Origin: Polyangiaceae bacterium
Lineage (GTDB): Bacteria > Myxococcota_A > Polyangia > Polyangiales > Polyangiaceae
NCBI GenBank assembly: GCA_947475525.1
Contig: CANJMI010000017.1
Location: forward strand, 1 to 64,000
DNA: 64,000 nucleotides
Reading direction: 5' to 3'
Below the pieces are notes generated by a model that saw nothing but the letters and a program-made list of their open reading frames with translations, did no database searches and had not been told where the DNA came from. Shown in pieces: positions 34,159-42,274 of this stretch (positions are counted from its first letter, which is position 1; the number at the start of each line of letters is the position of its first letter). The position numbers and the translations under genes are program-made.

Positions 34159-35352
34159 ATGCGGCTTTCTTCGATGTCAGCAGGCCTGGTGGCGGTGGTG
34201 GTCGGTTTCACGGCGTGCGCGTCGCCGGAACCCACTCCTGCAGAATTGGCGGAAGCCGTCGGCTCCGTCACGCAAGCGATCGAGGGTGGCTACCTCGACA
34301 GCGTGGACACCGCCGTCGTCGGAATCGTGACGCTGTCGAACGGCGGGGTAGGCGCGTGCTCAGGCACGTTGATCGCGCCGAACGTCGTTCTTACCGCGCA
34401 ACATTGCGTAGCGACGTTGACGACCGGCGAGCAGGTCGACTGCGCCAAGAGCACGTTCGGGTCGCCCCATCAGGCGAGCTCCATGTACGTCACGACGAAG
34501 GCCGTTCTCTCGCAAAACCCCGCTGATTATCGCGGCGTGAAGGAGGTCATCGTGCCGCTCGAGAAAGGACCGGTGTGCGGCAACGACGTCGCAATCCTCG
34601 TCCTCGTTAAATCGATCGACGCCGCGGATGCGACGCCTCGAATTCCGCGGGTCGACGTACCGGCCGAGCAAGGTGAGCTGTACTACGCCGTCGGCTACGG
34701 GTTGCGCGGCGAGAACGGCCCTTCCGGCACGCGTTATCGCCGTGATCAGCTGAAGCTTCGCTGCGTGGCTGCCGGCTGCAAGTCCTCGCAGGTGGACGAC
34801 GCGGAGTGGTTGGGTGACACCGGCGTCTGCCAGGGAGATTCGGGCGGGCCCGCGTGCGACGAGCAAGACCGCGTCGTCGGGGTCGTGTCGCGTGGCGCTC
34901 CCGGTTGCGCGTTTCCGGTCTACGGGCACGTTGCGTCGTGGGCGGAATTCATCAAGTCGAACGTCGTCAAGGCGTCGGTCGAGGCCGGCCTTCCTACGCC
35001 CGCATGGGCCACCGGTTTTTCGACCGATCGTCAATTTTCTTACCCCATCGGCGCCGCGTGCACCGTCACCTCGGAATGCCCATCGAATGCGTGTCTCGAC
35101 GGTTATTGCACGCGCATGTGTTCGCCTGAAGCGGCGTGCCCGGACGGCTACGAGTGCGCGTCGAACGGCTATTGCGCGCAGACGAAGGCCCCCGTGACGA
35201 CCGGCGGCTCGGGCACGACGACCGAGGTCACGGAAGATGCGGGCTGCTCCTTGACGAGGGGTCAAGATCCGACGAAACCCATCCCGTGGATCGTCACGTT
35301 AGGGGCGGCGCTCGCGTGGTCCGCTCGGTCGCGCTCTCGGCGTCGGGATTGA
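34159..35352 (+). CDS. Trypsin-like serine protease with MYXO-CTERM-like tail
   Basis: A 397-residue secreted S1-family protease. Leader MRLSSMSAGLVAVVVGFTAC, a short pro-region ending QAIEGG, then the protease domain with the triad His in TAQHC, Asp in GNDVAIL and Ser in GDSGGP. A cysteine-rich segment follows (CTVTSECPSNACLDGYC...CPDGYECASNGYC). The tail has a cysteine (DAGCSLTRG), a hydrophobic helix and RSRSRRRD, matching the MYXO-CTERM sorting signal of Myxococcota. The protein is probably anchored at the cell surface. The ATG at 34159 is fixed by GGAGGG six bases upstream. Confidence 0.9.
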   Translation: MRLSSMSAGLVAVVVGFTACASPEPTPAELAEAVGSVTQAIEGGYLDSVDTAVVGIVTLSNGGVGACSGTLIAPNVVLTAQHCVATLTTGEQVDCAKSTFGSPHQASSMYVTTKAVLSQNPADYRGVKEVIVPLEKGPVCGNDVAILVLVKSIDAADATPRIPRVDVPAEQGELYYAVGYGLRGENGPSGTRYRRDQLKLRCVAAGCKSSQVDDAEWLGDTGVCQGDSGGPACDEQDRVVGVVSRGAPGCAFPVYGHVASWAEFIKSNVVKASVEAGLPTPAWATGFSTDRQFSYPIGAACTVTSECPSNACLDGYCTRMCSPEAACPDGYECASNGYCAQTKAPVTTGGSGTTTEVTEDAGCSLTRGQDPTKPIPWIVTLGAALAWSARSRSRRRD

Positions 35353-36218
35353 AGCGGCGCGAGCTCGTTCTGGGTTTGGCCGGGCTGGGTCTGGCCGGGC
35401 TGGGTCTGGCCGGCTGCGGCCGCTCGTCGGTGAGCACGACTACGCGCGTCGTCTCGTTGTCGCCGAGCACGACCGAAGCCATGTTCGCCCTCGGCGCCGG
35501 AGACCTCTTGGTCGGGCGCTCACAACATTGTGATTTTCCGCCTGAAGTCACCCGCCTTCCGAGTGTCGGCGGTTATGCCGAGCCCGACGTCGAGCGCATC
35601 CTCGCCCTCGGTCCAAGCCTTGTCGTCGGCGAGCGCGGCCCTGCGGGACCTTCGCTCGAGAGGCGCCTGGTGGGTCACGGCATCGCCACGTTCTTTCCGC
35701 CTACCGGTACGGTGGACGAGGTCGGCGCGATGCTGCTCGCGCTCGGTGAACGCCTCGGTCGGCGAGCCGAGGGGCTGTGTGTTCGAGCCGAACTTGCCGC
35801 AGAGCTCACGCGAATCTCGGAATGGGGAAAGACGCGCCCTCGTATCTCGGTGGTGCTTGTCTTCGACGCGAAGCCGCTCGTCGTCGCGGGCCCGGGCGGC
35901 TTTCCAGACGAGCTCCTGCGACTGGCGGGCGGCATCAACGCGATCGAAGGCGGCGGCGCCTATCCGACGATCGACATCGAACGCCTGCTCGCGCTCGATC
36001 CCGCGGTGCTCATCGACGCCACCGATCTGCGCGAAGGGCCGTCATCGTTGCCGAGCCTCGAAGGTTGGTCTCGCCTCCAAGCCGTGCGAAAAGGCGCGGT
36101 GCGTAAGCTTACCCAAGCGACGGTGATGAGGCCTGGCCCGCGACTGGCGGACGGACTCGCGGAAGTGGCGCGCCTCCTTCATGAACAGGCTCCGCCGAGC
36201 CGGGTCGTGCACCCGTGA
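35349..36218 (+). CDS. BtuF/FepB-like periplasmic binding protein
   Basis: A 289-residue class III (helical-backbone) substrate-binding protein: TTRVVSLSPSTTEAMFALGAG, LPSVGGYAEPDVERILALGPSLVV, GGINAIEGGGAYPTIDIERLLALDPAVLI. These bind cobalamin, heme or siderophores for an ABC importer. The leader has a twin-arginine (LKRRELVLG) and three LAGLG repeats before LAGCG, so it may be a Tat-exported lipoprotein. The proposed TTG start overlaps the preceding stop; an upstream GTG is possible. No permease or ATPase is adjacent; the 3' end overlaps tlyA (GTGA). Confidence 0.85.
   Translation: MKRRELVLGLAGLGLAGLGLAGCGRSSVSTTTRVVSLSPSTTEAMFALGAGDLLVGRSQHCDFPPEVTRLPSVGGYAEPDVERILALGPSLVVGERGPAGPSLERRLVGHGIATFFPPTGTVDEVGAMLLALGERLGRRAEGLCVRAELAAELTRISEWGKTRPRISVVLVFDAKPLVVAGPGGFPDELLRLAGGINAIEGGGAYPTIDIERLLALDPAVLIDATDLREGPSSLPSLEGWSRLQAVRKGAVRKLTQATVMRPGPRLADGLAEVARLLHEQAPPSRVVHP
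35370..35414 (+). repeat. Three 15-bp tandem units in a signal peptide
   Basis: CTGGGTYTGGCCGGG three times (35370-35384, 35385-35399, 35400-35414, last base changed). In frame, it encodes LGLAG repeats forming the hydrophobic core of the leader; slippage would alter leader length without a frameshift. Confidence 0.85.
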
Positions 36219-36958
36219 AGCTACGCGCGGACCTGCTCCTCGTCGAGCGGCGCCTCTGCGATTCGCGCACCCGTGCCCAGGCGTTGATCATGGCGGGCAT
36301 GGTGTATAGCGGCGAGCGGCGCATCGAAAAGTCAGGTGATATGCTGCTCAGTCAGGCTCACTTGCGGGTCGTCGAGGCGCCGCGTTTCGTGTCGCGCGGC
36401 GGTGAAAAGCTCGAGCGCGCCGTGCTTGAGTTTGCGAAGTTCGGGCTCGCCGTGGAGGGTCGTGTCTGCGTCGATGTCGGCGCGTCGACGGGCGGCTTCA
36501 CCGATTGTCTCCTTCAGCACGGCGCGGCCAAGGTCTACGCCGTCGACGTCGGCTGGGGGCAACTCCACTCGAAGCTTCGCGTGGACGCGCGGGTCGTCGT
36601 GCGTGAGCGAACGAATGCCCGGGAGCTTCGTGCAGACTCATTTGACGAGCCCATCGACCTCGTCGTCGTTGACGCGTCGTTCATCGGCATCGGCAAGCTG
36701 ATGCCCGCCATCGCGTCGCTGCTCCCGTCGGGCGGGGCGCTCGTCGCGCTCGTGAAGCCCCAATTCGAGGCGGGGCGTGATGAGGTGGCGCGAGGGCGGG
36801 GCGTCATTCGCGACGTCGCCGTTCGGGCCATGGCGATAGCCGGGGCGATATCCGAGATCGAGACGGCGGGTTTTGCGATGCAGACGAGCGCGGACAGCCC
36901 AATCCACGGGCCTCGCGGCAACCTGGAACACCTCGTCTACGCGAAGCGCTTGCCGTAA
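36215..36958 (+). CDS. tlyA: TlyA family rRNA (cytidine-2'-O)-methyltransferase
   Basis: A 247-residue protein: an N-terminal S4 RNA-binding domain (LRADLLLVERRLCDSR), then an FtsJ-like methyltransferase domain with FVSRGGEKLERAV, CVDVGASTGGFTDCLLQHGA (SAM-binding loop), YAVDVGWGQLH and ALVKPQFEAGRDEVARGRG. TlyA methylates 2'-OH of cytidines in 16S and 23S rRNA and is the target of capreomycin sensitivity; older names call it hemolysin. GTG start overlaps the upstream stop (GTGA), so it is coupled to the binding-protein gene. Confidence 0.93.
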   Translation: MKLRADLLLVERRLCDSRTRAQALIMAGMVYSGERRIEKSGDMLLSQAHLRVVEAPRFVSRGGEKLERAVLEFAKFGLAVEGRVCVDVGASTGGFTDCLLQHGAAKVYAVDVGWGQLHSKLRVDARVVVRERTNARELRADSFDEPIDLVVVDASFIGIGKLMPAIASLLPSGGALVALVKPQFEAGRDEVARGRGVIRDVAVRAMAIAGAISEIETAGFAMQTSADSPIHGPRGNLEHLVYAKRLP

Positions 36959-37058
36959 GACCTCGAGCACCTTGGTGCCGCGCGGCCCGAGCGAGACGCG
37001 GTGCCGACCGAATCCCCGCCCGATCCAAGCGATTGTAGTAGAGTGTGCGCGCTCCGCC

Positions 37059-38507
37059 GTGAATCTCGACGTCACAGCCCTCGTCCCCGGCACCGTATTG
37101 CTCGGTAAATACCGAGTCATCGGCAACATTGGTTTGGGCGGCATGGGGGTCGTCGTCGCCGCGGAGCACCTCAGCCTTCACACGAAGGTGGCGGTGAAAT
37201 TCATGCTGCCGCAGCTCGTCCAGCACGAGTCGGTGGTCAGGCGGTTCGTCAACGAGGCGCGAGCCGCGAGCCGCATCCAGAGCGAGCACGTGGCCCGCGT
37301 TCTCGACGTCGGCTCGATGACCGGCGAGGGGTTGCCCGAAGGCGGCGTCCCCTACATGGTGATGGAGTTCCTGCACGGCCGCGATCTCTCGCTGCACGTC
37401 CGGTCGGGGAAGCGCTTCTCGGTCGTAGAGGCCATCGACATCGTCGCTCAGGCGAGCAAGGCCCTCGCGGAAGCGCACAAAGAAGGCATCATCCACCGCG
37501 ACATCAAGCCGGCGAACTTGTTCCTCGCCGAGTACGAGGGGCGCACGGTCGTGAAGGTGCTCGACTTCGGCATCTCGAAGATCCTCGATGAGGAGCCTCA
37601 AGAGATGAACCTAACGAAGACGACCACGGTGCTGGGCTCGGGGCTCTACATGTCGCCCGAGCAGATGCGCAGCGCGAAAAATGTCGATTTTCGCACCGAT
37701 GTGTACTCGCTCGGGGTCTGCCTCTTCGAGCTGCTGACGGGCACGCAGCCGTTCACCGCCGACTCCTTCAGCGAGCTCGTCGTCAAGGTGAACATCGACC
37801 CTCCGACCCCGCTCCGCCAGTACCGCCCCGACATCTCCGAAGCCTTCGCGCTCGCGCTCGAGAAGGCGTATGCGCGCCGCCCCGACGACCGCTACCAGTC
37901 GATTCAAGAACTCGTCCGCGCGTTCGAGGTGTTCGCGGACGCAAGCTCGGCCGCCGCGATTCGCACCGTCCAGGGGATCGCCGTCGCCGAGGCTCGCGCG
38001 AGTGCGTTGCCGCCGCAGCCCCAGCCCGCGGCCTCTCACGCGCTTGGCGGTACTGCCGGTGCGACGACCGCGCCGAGCAACACCGAAGCGCCGGTAAACT
38101 CCCCAAAATTACGGGGCTTGCTGCTCGCCGTCGGTGCGGCGTTGGCGGTCGGTATCGCCGCGGTAGCTTTCCTTGCGACGCGAACGGCGCCCGTGCCGAG
38201 CGACGCGAATTCCGTGCAGGCCCGCGCGGTCTCGAGCGTCGTGGCCTCGAGCGCGCCTGCCGAGCCGACCGCAGCGGAGACTCCTGGAGTGGCCACGAGC
38301 GTCCTCAGTGCAGAGCCTGCGGAGCCCGCGACCTCGAGCGCGACGACCGAGGCGAGCGCAACCACCGCGCCCTCCGCGCGCCCGCTGGTTGTGGGTCCCG
38401 GCGGGCGCCGGCTGACGCCTACGGCCACCGCCGTCTTGCCTCCTCCGCCGCCCAAATGCGTGCAGAAGCGCGATCCGGCGACGGGCCTGTTCGTCCCCTG
38501 TTTTTGA
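37059..38507 (+). CDS. PknB-type Ser/Thr protein kinase with C-terminal membrane segment
   Basis: A 482-residue kinase: IGLGGMGVVVAAEH glycine loop, VAVKFM lysine, HRDIKPANLFL, DFGISK, GSGLYMSPEQM. The kinase domain fills about residues 15-290, followed by an Ala/Pro-rich linker, a membrane helix (GLLLAVGAALAVGIAAVAFL) and an external Ala/Ser/Thr/Glu-rich tail ending with KCVQKRDPATGLFVPCF, a possible disulfide-closed knob. Layout matches the kinase at 1757. Start GTG 37059 is tentative; the leader region includes TAGTAGAGT. Convergent with the PEGA protein at 38523. Confidence 0.92.
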   Translation: MNLDVTALVPGTVLLGKYRVIGNIGLGGMGVVVAAEHLSLHTKVAVKFMLPQLVQHESVVRRFVNEARAASRIQSEHVARVLDVGSMTGEGLPEGGVPYMVMEFLHGRDLSLHVRSGKRFSVVEAIDIVAQASKALAEAHKEGIIHRDIKPANLFLAEYEGRTVVKVLDFGISKILDEEPQEMNLTKTTTVLGSGLYMSPEQMRSAKNVDFRTDVYSLGVCLFELLTGTQPFTADSFSELVVKVNIDPPTPLRQYRPDISEAFALALEKAYARRPDDRYQSIQELVRAFEVFADASSAAAIRTVQGIAVAEARASALPPQPQPAASHALGGTAGATTAPSNTEAPVNSPKLRGLLLAVGAALAVGIAAVAFLATRTAPVPSDANSVQARAVSSVVASSAPAEPTAAETPGVATSVLSAEPAEPATSSATTEASATTAPSARPLVVGPGGRRLTPTATAVLPPPPPKCVQKRDPATGLFVPCF

Positions 38508-38522
38508 CCGCGCGCGGCGACG

Positions 38523-40238
38523 TCAGAACGTGCCGAAAGCCGAGAGCCCGGCGGTGTTCGCGTCGAACACCGGAACCACGAACGCGCGCGCGCTTTTCTT
38601 CGCCGGCTCCGCGCGGCCTTCGTCCTCGGGGAACTCTCGCGGGTTGCCCGTCACCGAGTCGGAGTCCGGCAGCGGATCGTAGACGGAGTAAAAGACGCTG
38701 AGCCCAACGAGCAGGCCGCCGAGGCCCCACGCGCCGTAGCTGCCGTACTGCATGATCTTGGTGAGATCACCCGTGCGCACGTCCCGATCGTCCGAGCTCT
38801 TCCGCTGGTTGTACTGCCAGTAAAGGACGCCGCCGCCACCTCCCGCCACGGCTCCGAGCACGCCGAGGGCGACGGCTTTGCCGCGCGGGTAACTCGCTTT
38901 GAGCTCGGCGTTGAACGGCAGCTCCTGGCCCCGCGGAATTTCGATCTCCGTCTTGAGCATCTTGCGGTCGTTCGCGTCGAGCACGAGGGTGTGCTTTCCG
39001 GCCGGCAACTTCACTTTGTAAGCTAATTTGCCGCTTTTTTTGTACGGAGCCTCCGGCTTGCCGTCGAGCTCGACCTCGGGGATATCGATGTTGCCGTTCA
39101 GCACGAGGTAGCCGTAATCGACCCGCTCGAGCTGCGCTTCGACGTCGGACTGCTGGCCGTGGTGAACGTCGATGCCTTTCTTTTCGAACGGCTTGTAGCC
39201 CGGCGCCGTAACGAGGATCGCGTGCGTGCCGTCGTTCGCCTGTCCACCTTGCGGCGTGCGTGCCCAGGGCGCGGTCTTCTGCTTCGGATCATCGAGGAAG
39301 ATCTTCGCGCCTTCGACGTTCGATTTTACCCGCAAATACCCGAGAAATTCTCCCTGCGAGAGGTTCGCCTTGAAGATGTACACCTGGCCGGGCGCGAGGT
39401 TGATGTCGGTCTCGCTGCGCTTGTAATCTTGGAACGCGTCGATCACGACGTGGTAGCGGCCGACCTTCAGCGAGACGTATTTCGGGGTCTGCGAGCTGGA
39501 GACGACTTTGCGCCATCCATCATTGTTTTTATTGGTCGACTTGTACTCCGGCGCCGTCGCGACGATGCGCTCGTAGATCTCGATCGGCGCGCCTGCGGGT
39601 TCGCTTTCGACCAGGACGAGCGAGCGGATTTCGTTGAGCGTTTTTTCGTCCGCGGGCTTTGCCGTCTTCTCGCCTTCGGCCGTAGGTTCGGTGCCTTCGG
39701 GCAGCGACGTCGTGTCCGTCAGCTCTTTGCGGAGGCGCGCGATCGTCTCTTTTATCGGCGCCGTTTCCGGGCCGTTCGGATCACCGACGAGGTATTTTTC
39801 GTACTGCGCGATGGCGCGTTGGCGGTCGCCGGCTTTCTCTGCTGCGAAGGCGGCGTTGTAGAGAAACGCGACGTTGGGGAGGGCCTCGTAGGCGGCTTCG
39901 AACTCGACCATCGCCTTCGCGTACTCGCCTTTGGCGAATTCCTTTTGGCCGCCGTCCATGCGTGCGCGAGCTTCGTCGATGCCCGTGGCCTTGGGCTTCT
40001 CCGGTTCGGCGGGCTTGGCGTCGGCGGGCTTGGCGTCGGCGGGCTTGGCGTCAGCGGGCTTGGCGTCGGTGGGCTTGGCGTCGGCGGGCTTGGCGTCGGC
40101 GGGCTTGGCGTCGGCGGGCTTGGCGTCGGCGGGCTTGGCGTCGGCGGGCTTCGCTTGCGCGTGCGCAGTTTCGACGATGCTGAGGGATGCCGCTGCCACG
40201 AGGGCGGCAACGCGGGTGGCCTGGCGGAGGTGCAACAT
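38523..40238 (-). CDS. Exported TPR/PEGA protein with PADAK repeat
   Basis: A 571-residue protein: signal peptide ending in AHA, nine five-residue units P(A/T)DAK, a TPR-like region (FAKGEYAKAMVEFEAAYEAL, AIAQYEKYLVGDP), three or more PEGA-type beta modules (LVLVESEPAGAPIEIYER, YLRVKSNVEGAKIFLDD, YLVLNGNIDIPEVELDG) and two hydrophobic helices near the end (AVALGVLGAVAGGGGGVLYW, WGLGGLLVGLSVFYSVYDP). It resembles the TPR/PEGA protein at 3211 in layout. The PEGA part should be periplasmic. The ATG at 40238 follows TATGTA by nine bases. It converges on the second kinase, 15 bases apart. Confidence 0.85.
   Translation of the reverse strand: MLHLRQATRVAALVAAASLSIVETAHAQAKPADAKPADAKPADAKPADAKPADAKPTDAKPADAKPADAKPADAKPAEPEKPKATGIDEARARMDGGQKEFAKGEYAKAMVEFEAAYEALPNVAFLYNAAFAAEKAGDRQRAIAQYEKYLVGDPNGPETAPIKETIARLRKELTDTTSLPEGTEPTAEGEKTAKPADEKTLNEIRSLVLVESEPAGAPIEIYERIVATAPEYKSTNKNNDGWRKVVSSSQTPKYVSLKVGRYHVVIDAFQDYKRSETDINLAPGQVYIFKANLSQGEFLGYLRVKSNVEGAKIFLDDPKQKTAPWARTPQGGQANDGTHAILVTAPGYKPFEKKGIDVHHGQQSDVEAQLERVDYGYLVLNGNIDIPEVELDGKPEAPYKKSGKLAYKVKLPAGKHTLVLDANDRKMLKTEIEIPRGQELPFNAELKASYPRGKAVALGVLGAVAGGGGGVLYWQYNQRKSSDDRDVRTGDLTKIMQYGSYGAWGLGGLLVGLSVFYSVYDPLPDSDSVTGNPREFPEDEGRAEPAKKSARAFVVPVFDANTAGLSAFGTF
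40010..40152 (-). repeat. 15-bp tandem repeat encoding PADAK
   Basis: About nine and a half in-frame copies of a 15-base unit (minus strand), nearly identical; one unit carries Thr for Ala (PTDAK). It lies just after the signal peptide and forms a Lys/Asp/Pro-rich linker. The identity of the units points to recent slippage. Confidence 0.9.
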
Positions 40239-40247
40239 AAGGTCCGT

Positions 40248-40253
40248 TACATA
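40248..40253 (-). promoter_or_regulatory. Candidate -10 element close to the start codon
   Basis: TATGTA on the minus strand, nine bases before the ATG at 40238, in the 73-base divergent region with the AgmX-like gene. Confidence 0.3.
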
Positions 40254-40311
40254 GCGCAGCCTTGCCCCGAGCCGAAAGGTCGTTTAGCGATGGATCATCG
40301 CAGGTGCCCTT

Positions 40312-41028
40312 TTGGCCGATTCGACTCCCCCTTCATCATCCTCGGACAAAGCCCCGAAGAGCCGTGCGGCTCCGAAGAGCAGCGCGGCCCCTGAGCGGCT
40401 GTCTTCACCGCCTTCGTCGCGCATGCCGCCGCCGAGCGGGGGCGCTGGGCTCTACATCGGGGCGCTCCTCGTGCTTGGAGCGTTGACCGTCGGGCTCGTT
40501 CTTTGGCAGCGTTCTCGCAGCGTGGCGCCCCTCGCGCCGACGCCCTCCGGAATCGCGAACGCGGCGAAGGTGACCGCTGCGCCCTCGGTCGAGACGCAGC
40601 TCCCCGAGTTTGCGCCCCCCGCGCTTCGTCAGGAGAATGACATCGCGAGTGCGGCTGTCGCGCACGCGAAGGCTCCAAAGGCGCTCGACGCTGGCACCAA
40701 CGGGGTCGCCACCGGAACATCGGCTTGCAAGGCGTGTGGAGCGGGCGTGTCGAATAGCGAGCTCAACGCGGCGGTTCGCAGCCGAGCCGGCACAGCCCAA
40801 GGTTGCTACCAACGGGCGCTGCGCGACGGCGGCTCGGAGGGTACGGTGACCGTCAGCGTCAGCATTGGCAGCGATGGCTCGGTCTGCGGCGCAAACGTCG
40901 CCGCCGACACGGTCAACAACCCCGCGATCTCGAGCTGCGTCGTTGGTAAATTTCGCACAAGTTCGTTCCCACGGCCCAACGAGGGCTGCGTCACGGTCAA
41001 CGTGCCGATCACATTCAAGGTCAAGTGA
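40312..41028 (+). CDS. Single-pass membrane protein with AgmX/PglI-type C-terminal domain
   Basis: A 238-residue protein: a short Ser/Pro/Lys-rich cytoplasmic part, one membrane helix (GLYIGALLVLGALTVGLVLW), a Pro/Ala linker and a C-terminal domain of the AgmX/PglI (TonB-like) kind: NAAVRSRAGTAQGCYQRALR, EGTVTVSVSIGSDGSVCG, CVVGKFRTSSFP, CVTVNVPITFKVK. In Myxococcus such domains occur in gliding-motility proteins. The TTG start has AGGTG upstream. It is coupled to the small lipoprotein downstream (TGATG overlap) and divergent from the PADAK protein. Confidence 0.82.
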   Translation: MADSTPPSSSSDKAPKSRAAPKSSAAPERLSSPPSSRMPPPSGGAGLYIGALLVLGALTVGLVLWQRSRSVAPLAPTPSGIANAAKVTAAPSVETQLPEFAPPALRQENDIASAAVAHAKAPKALDAGTNGVATGTSACKACGAGVSNSELNAAVRSRAGTAQGCYQRALRDGGSEGTVTVSVSIGSDGSVCGANVAADTVNNPAISSCVVGKFRTSSFPRPNEGCVTVNVPITFKVK

Positions 41029-41402
41029 TGCACTCAATTAGTTCGCCAAGCGGGGCTCCCGCCTCACGCATTCTCAACGCTCGTGCTGTCCTCGTCGCGG
41101 GGGCTTTTGCGCTCGTGCTCGCGGGTGGTTGTTCCCTCGGCACCGGTGTCACGCCGACCTGCAACCTCGACAACACCGAGCCCGCGTGCGACCCGCCGCC
41201 GAGCTGCGACGACGGGAAAGGTGGCCTGCTCGCGACGCCCGAGTGCTGCCTCGCCCGCGCGAACGACGAGTACAATCTCGTGTGCATGACCGAGAACGCC
41301 GCCGGCAAGGACTACCGTCTCTTGTGCGGCCAGGGTGGTCCGGGTCCCGTGGCGTGCTGCAACTCAGCGACGAGCATCTACGACGGTTGCGTCCCGAAGT
41401 GA
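41028..41402 (+). CDS. Small cysteine-rich lipoprotein
   Basis: A 124-residue protein with leader ILNARAVLVAGAFALVLAGGC (written here in two parts for the motif: core VAGAFALVL, lipobox LAGGC). The mature part has about ten cysteines (PTCNLDN, ACDPPPSCDD, PECCLARAND, ACCNSATS) and probably folds around disulfides. No family recognised. Its start overlaps the stop of the AgmX-like gene, suggesting a joint envelope role. Confidence 0.75.
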   Translation: MHSISSPSGAPASRILNARAVLVAGAFALVLAGGCSLGTGVTPTCNLDNTEPACDPPPSCDDGKGGLLATPECCLARANDEYNLVCMTENAAGKDYRLLCGQGGPGPVACCNSATSIYDGCVPK

Positions 41403-41424
41403 GGCACGAGCCTCCCACCGCGCG

Positions 41425-42249
41425 ATGAGCGAACCTCGCATAGGCGAGCGGCACACCGTCGTCTTGGGTGTGGCCTACGACGGGTGCGAGTTCCGAGGGT
41501 TCGTCGTGCAACACGAGCAGCGCACGGTCGCAAGCGAGCTCCTCGCCGCGATCCACGCTTTCGATCCGAGCGTCCCGAAGCTGCGCGTCGCGAGCCGCAC
41601 GGACTCCGGCGTTCACGCGAGGCAGCAAATTACCGCGTTTGACACCGATCGCGTGATGCCGATGCGCGCTTGGGTGCTCGGCATGGGAAAGCTCCTGCCC
41701 GACGACGTCGCCATCCACTCGGCCGAGCGCGCGCCGCTTGGATGGCATCCGCGCTTCGAGGCAAAGCGAAAACGATACCGCTACCTCGTGCATTGCGCGC
41801 GGCTCCCCGATCCGCTCCTCGCGCACCGTGCGTGGCGTGTTCACGCGCTCAACGGGCTCGCTGACGCGACGGTGGCCGTCATGGCCGAGGAGCTCGCGGG
41901 CTGCCGCGGGACGCATGACTTCAAGGGATTTGCTGCCGCTGCCGATGAGCGGCAAATGACCGAACGGACGATGTTCGATACGCAGGTGCGTCGCCTCGAT
42001 GGAGCCCCGTCGGTGGTCGCGCTCGAGATCGAAGGCGATGGCTTCTTGCACAACATGGTCCGCATCCTCGTCGGCACCGTGATCGATGTCGCCCTCGGAC
42101 GAGTCGCACCGGGGGCCATTCGTCGCACGCTCGCGTCCGGCAAGCGTCACACGGCGGGTCAAACCGCGCCGCCCGACGGCCTCTACTTGGAGACGTTGAT
42201 GCTGACGGCGCCGCTCTCCGGCGAGCGCTGGCCGCTCCGCGCAGAGTAG
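41425..42249 (+). CDS. truA: tRNA pseudouridine(38-40) synthase TruA
   Basis: A 274-residue enzyme converting uridines 38-40 of tRNA anticodon arms to pseudouridine. Visible: LGVAYDGCEFRGFVVQ, the catalytic aspartate in SRTDSGVHAR, PRFEAKRKRYRYLV, GTHDFKGFAAA and GDGFLHNMVRILVGT. Length is normal. ATG 41425 is favoured because it directly precedes the conserved start of the fold. Converges with gloB. Confidence 0.95.
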   Translation: MSEPRIGERHTVVLGVAYDGCEFRGFVVQHEQRTVASELLAAIHAFDPSVPKLRVASRTDSGVHARQQITAFDTDRVMPMRAWVLGMGKLLPDDVAIHSAERAPLGWHPRFEAKRKRYRYLVHCARLPDPLLAHRAWRVHALNGLADATVAVMAEELAGCRGTHDFKGFAAAADERQMTERTMFDTQVRRLDGAPSVVALEIEGDGFLHNMVRILVGTVIDVALGRVAPGAIRRTLASGKRHTAGQTAPPDGLYLETLMLTAPLSGERWPLRAE

Positions 42250-42274
42250 CCGCGCTTTGCATTGGGCGGAGCCG

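Noticed and set aside
40010-40152. Regular repeat array as CRISPR
   Set aside because: Units are contiguous 15-bp in-frame coding repeats with no spacers.
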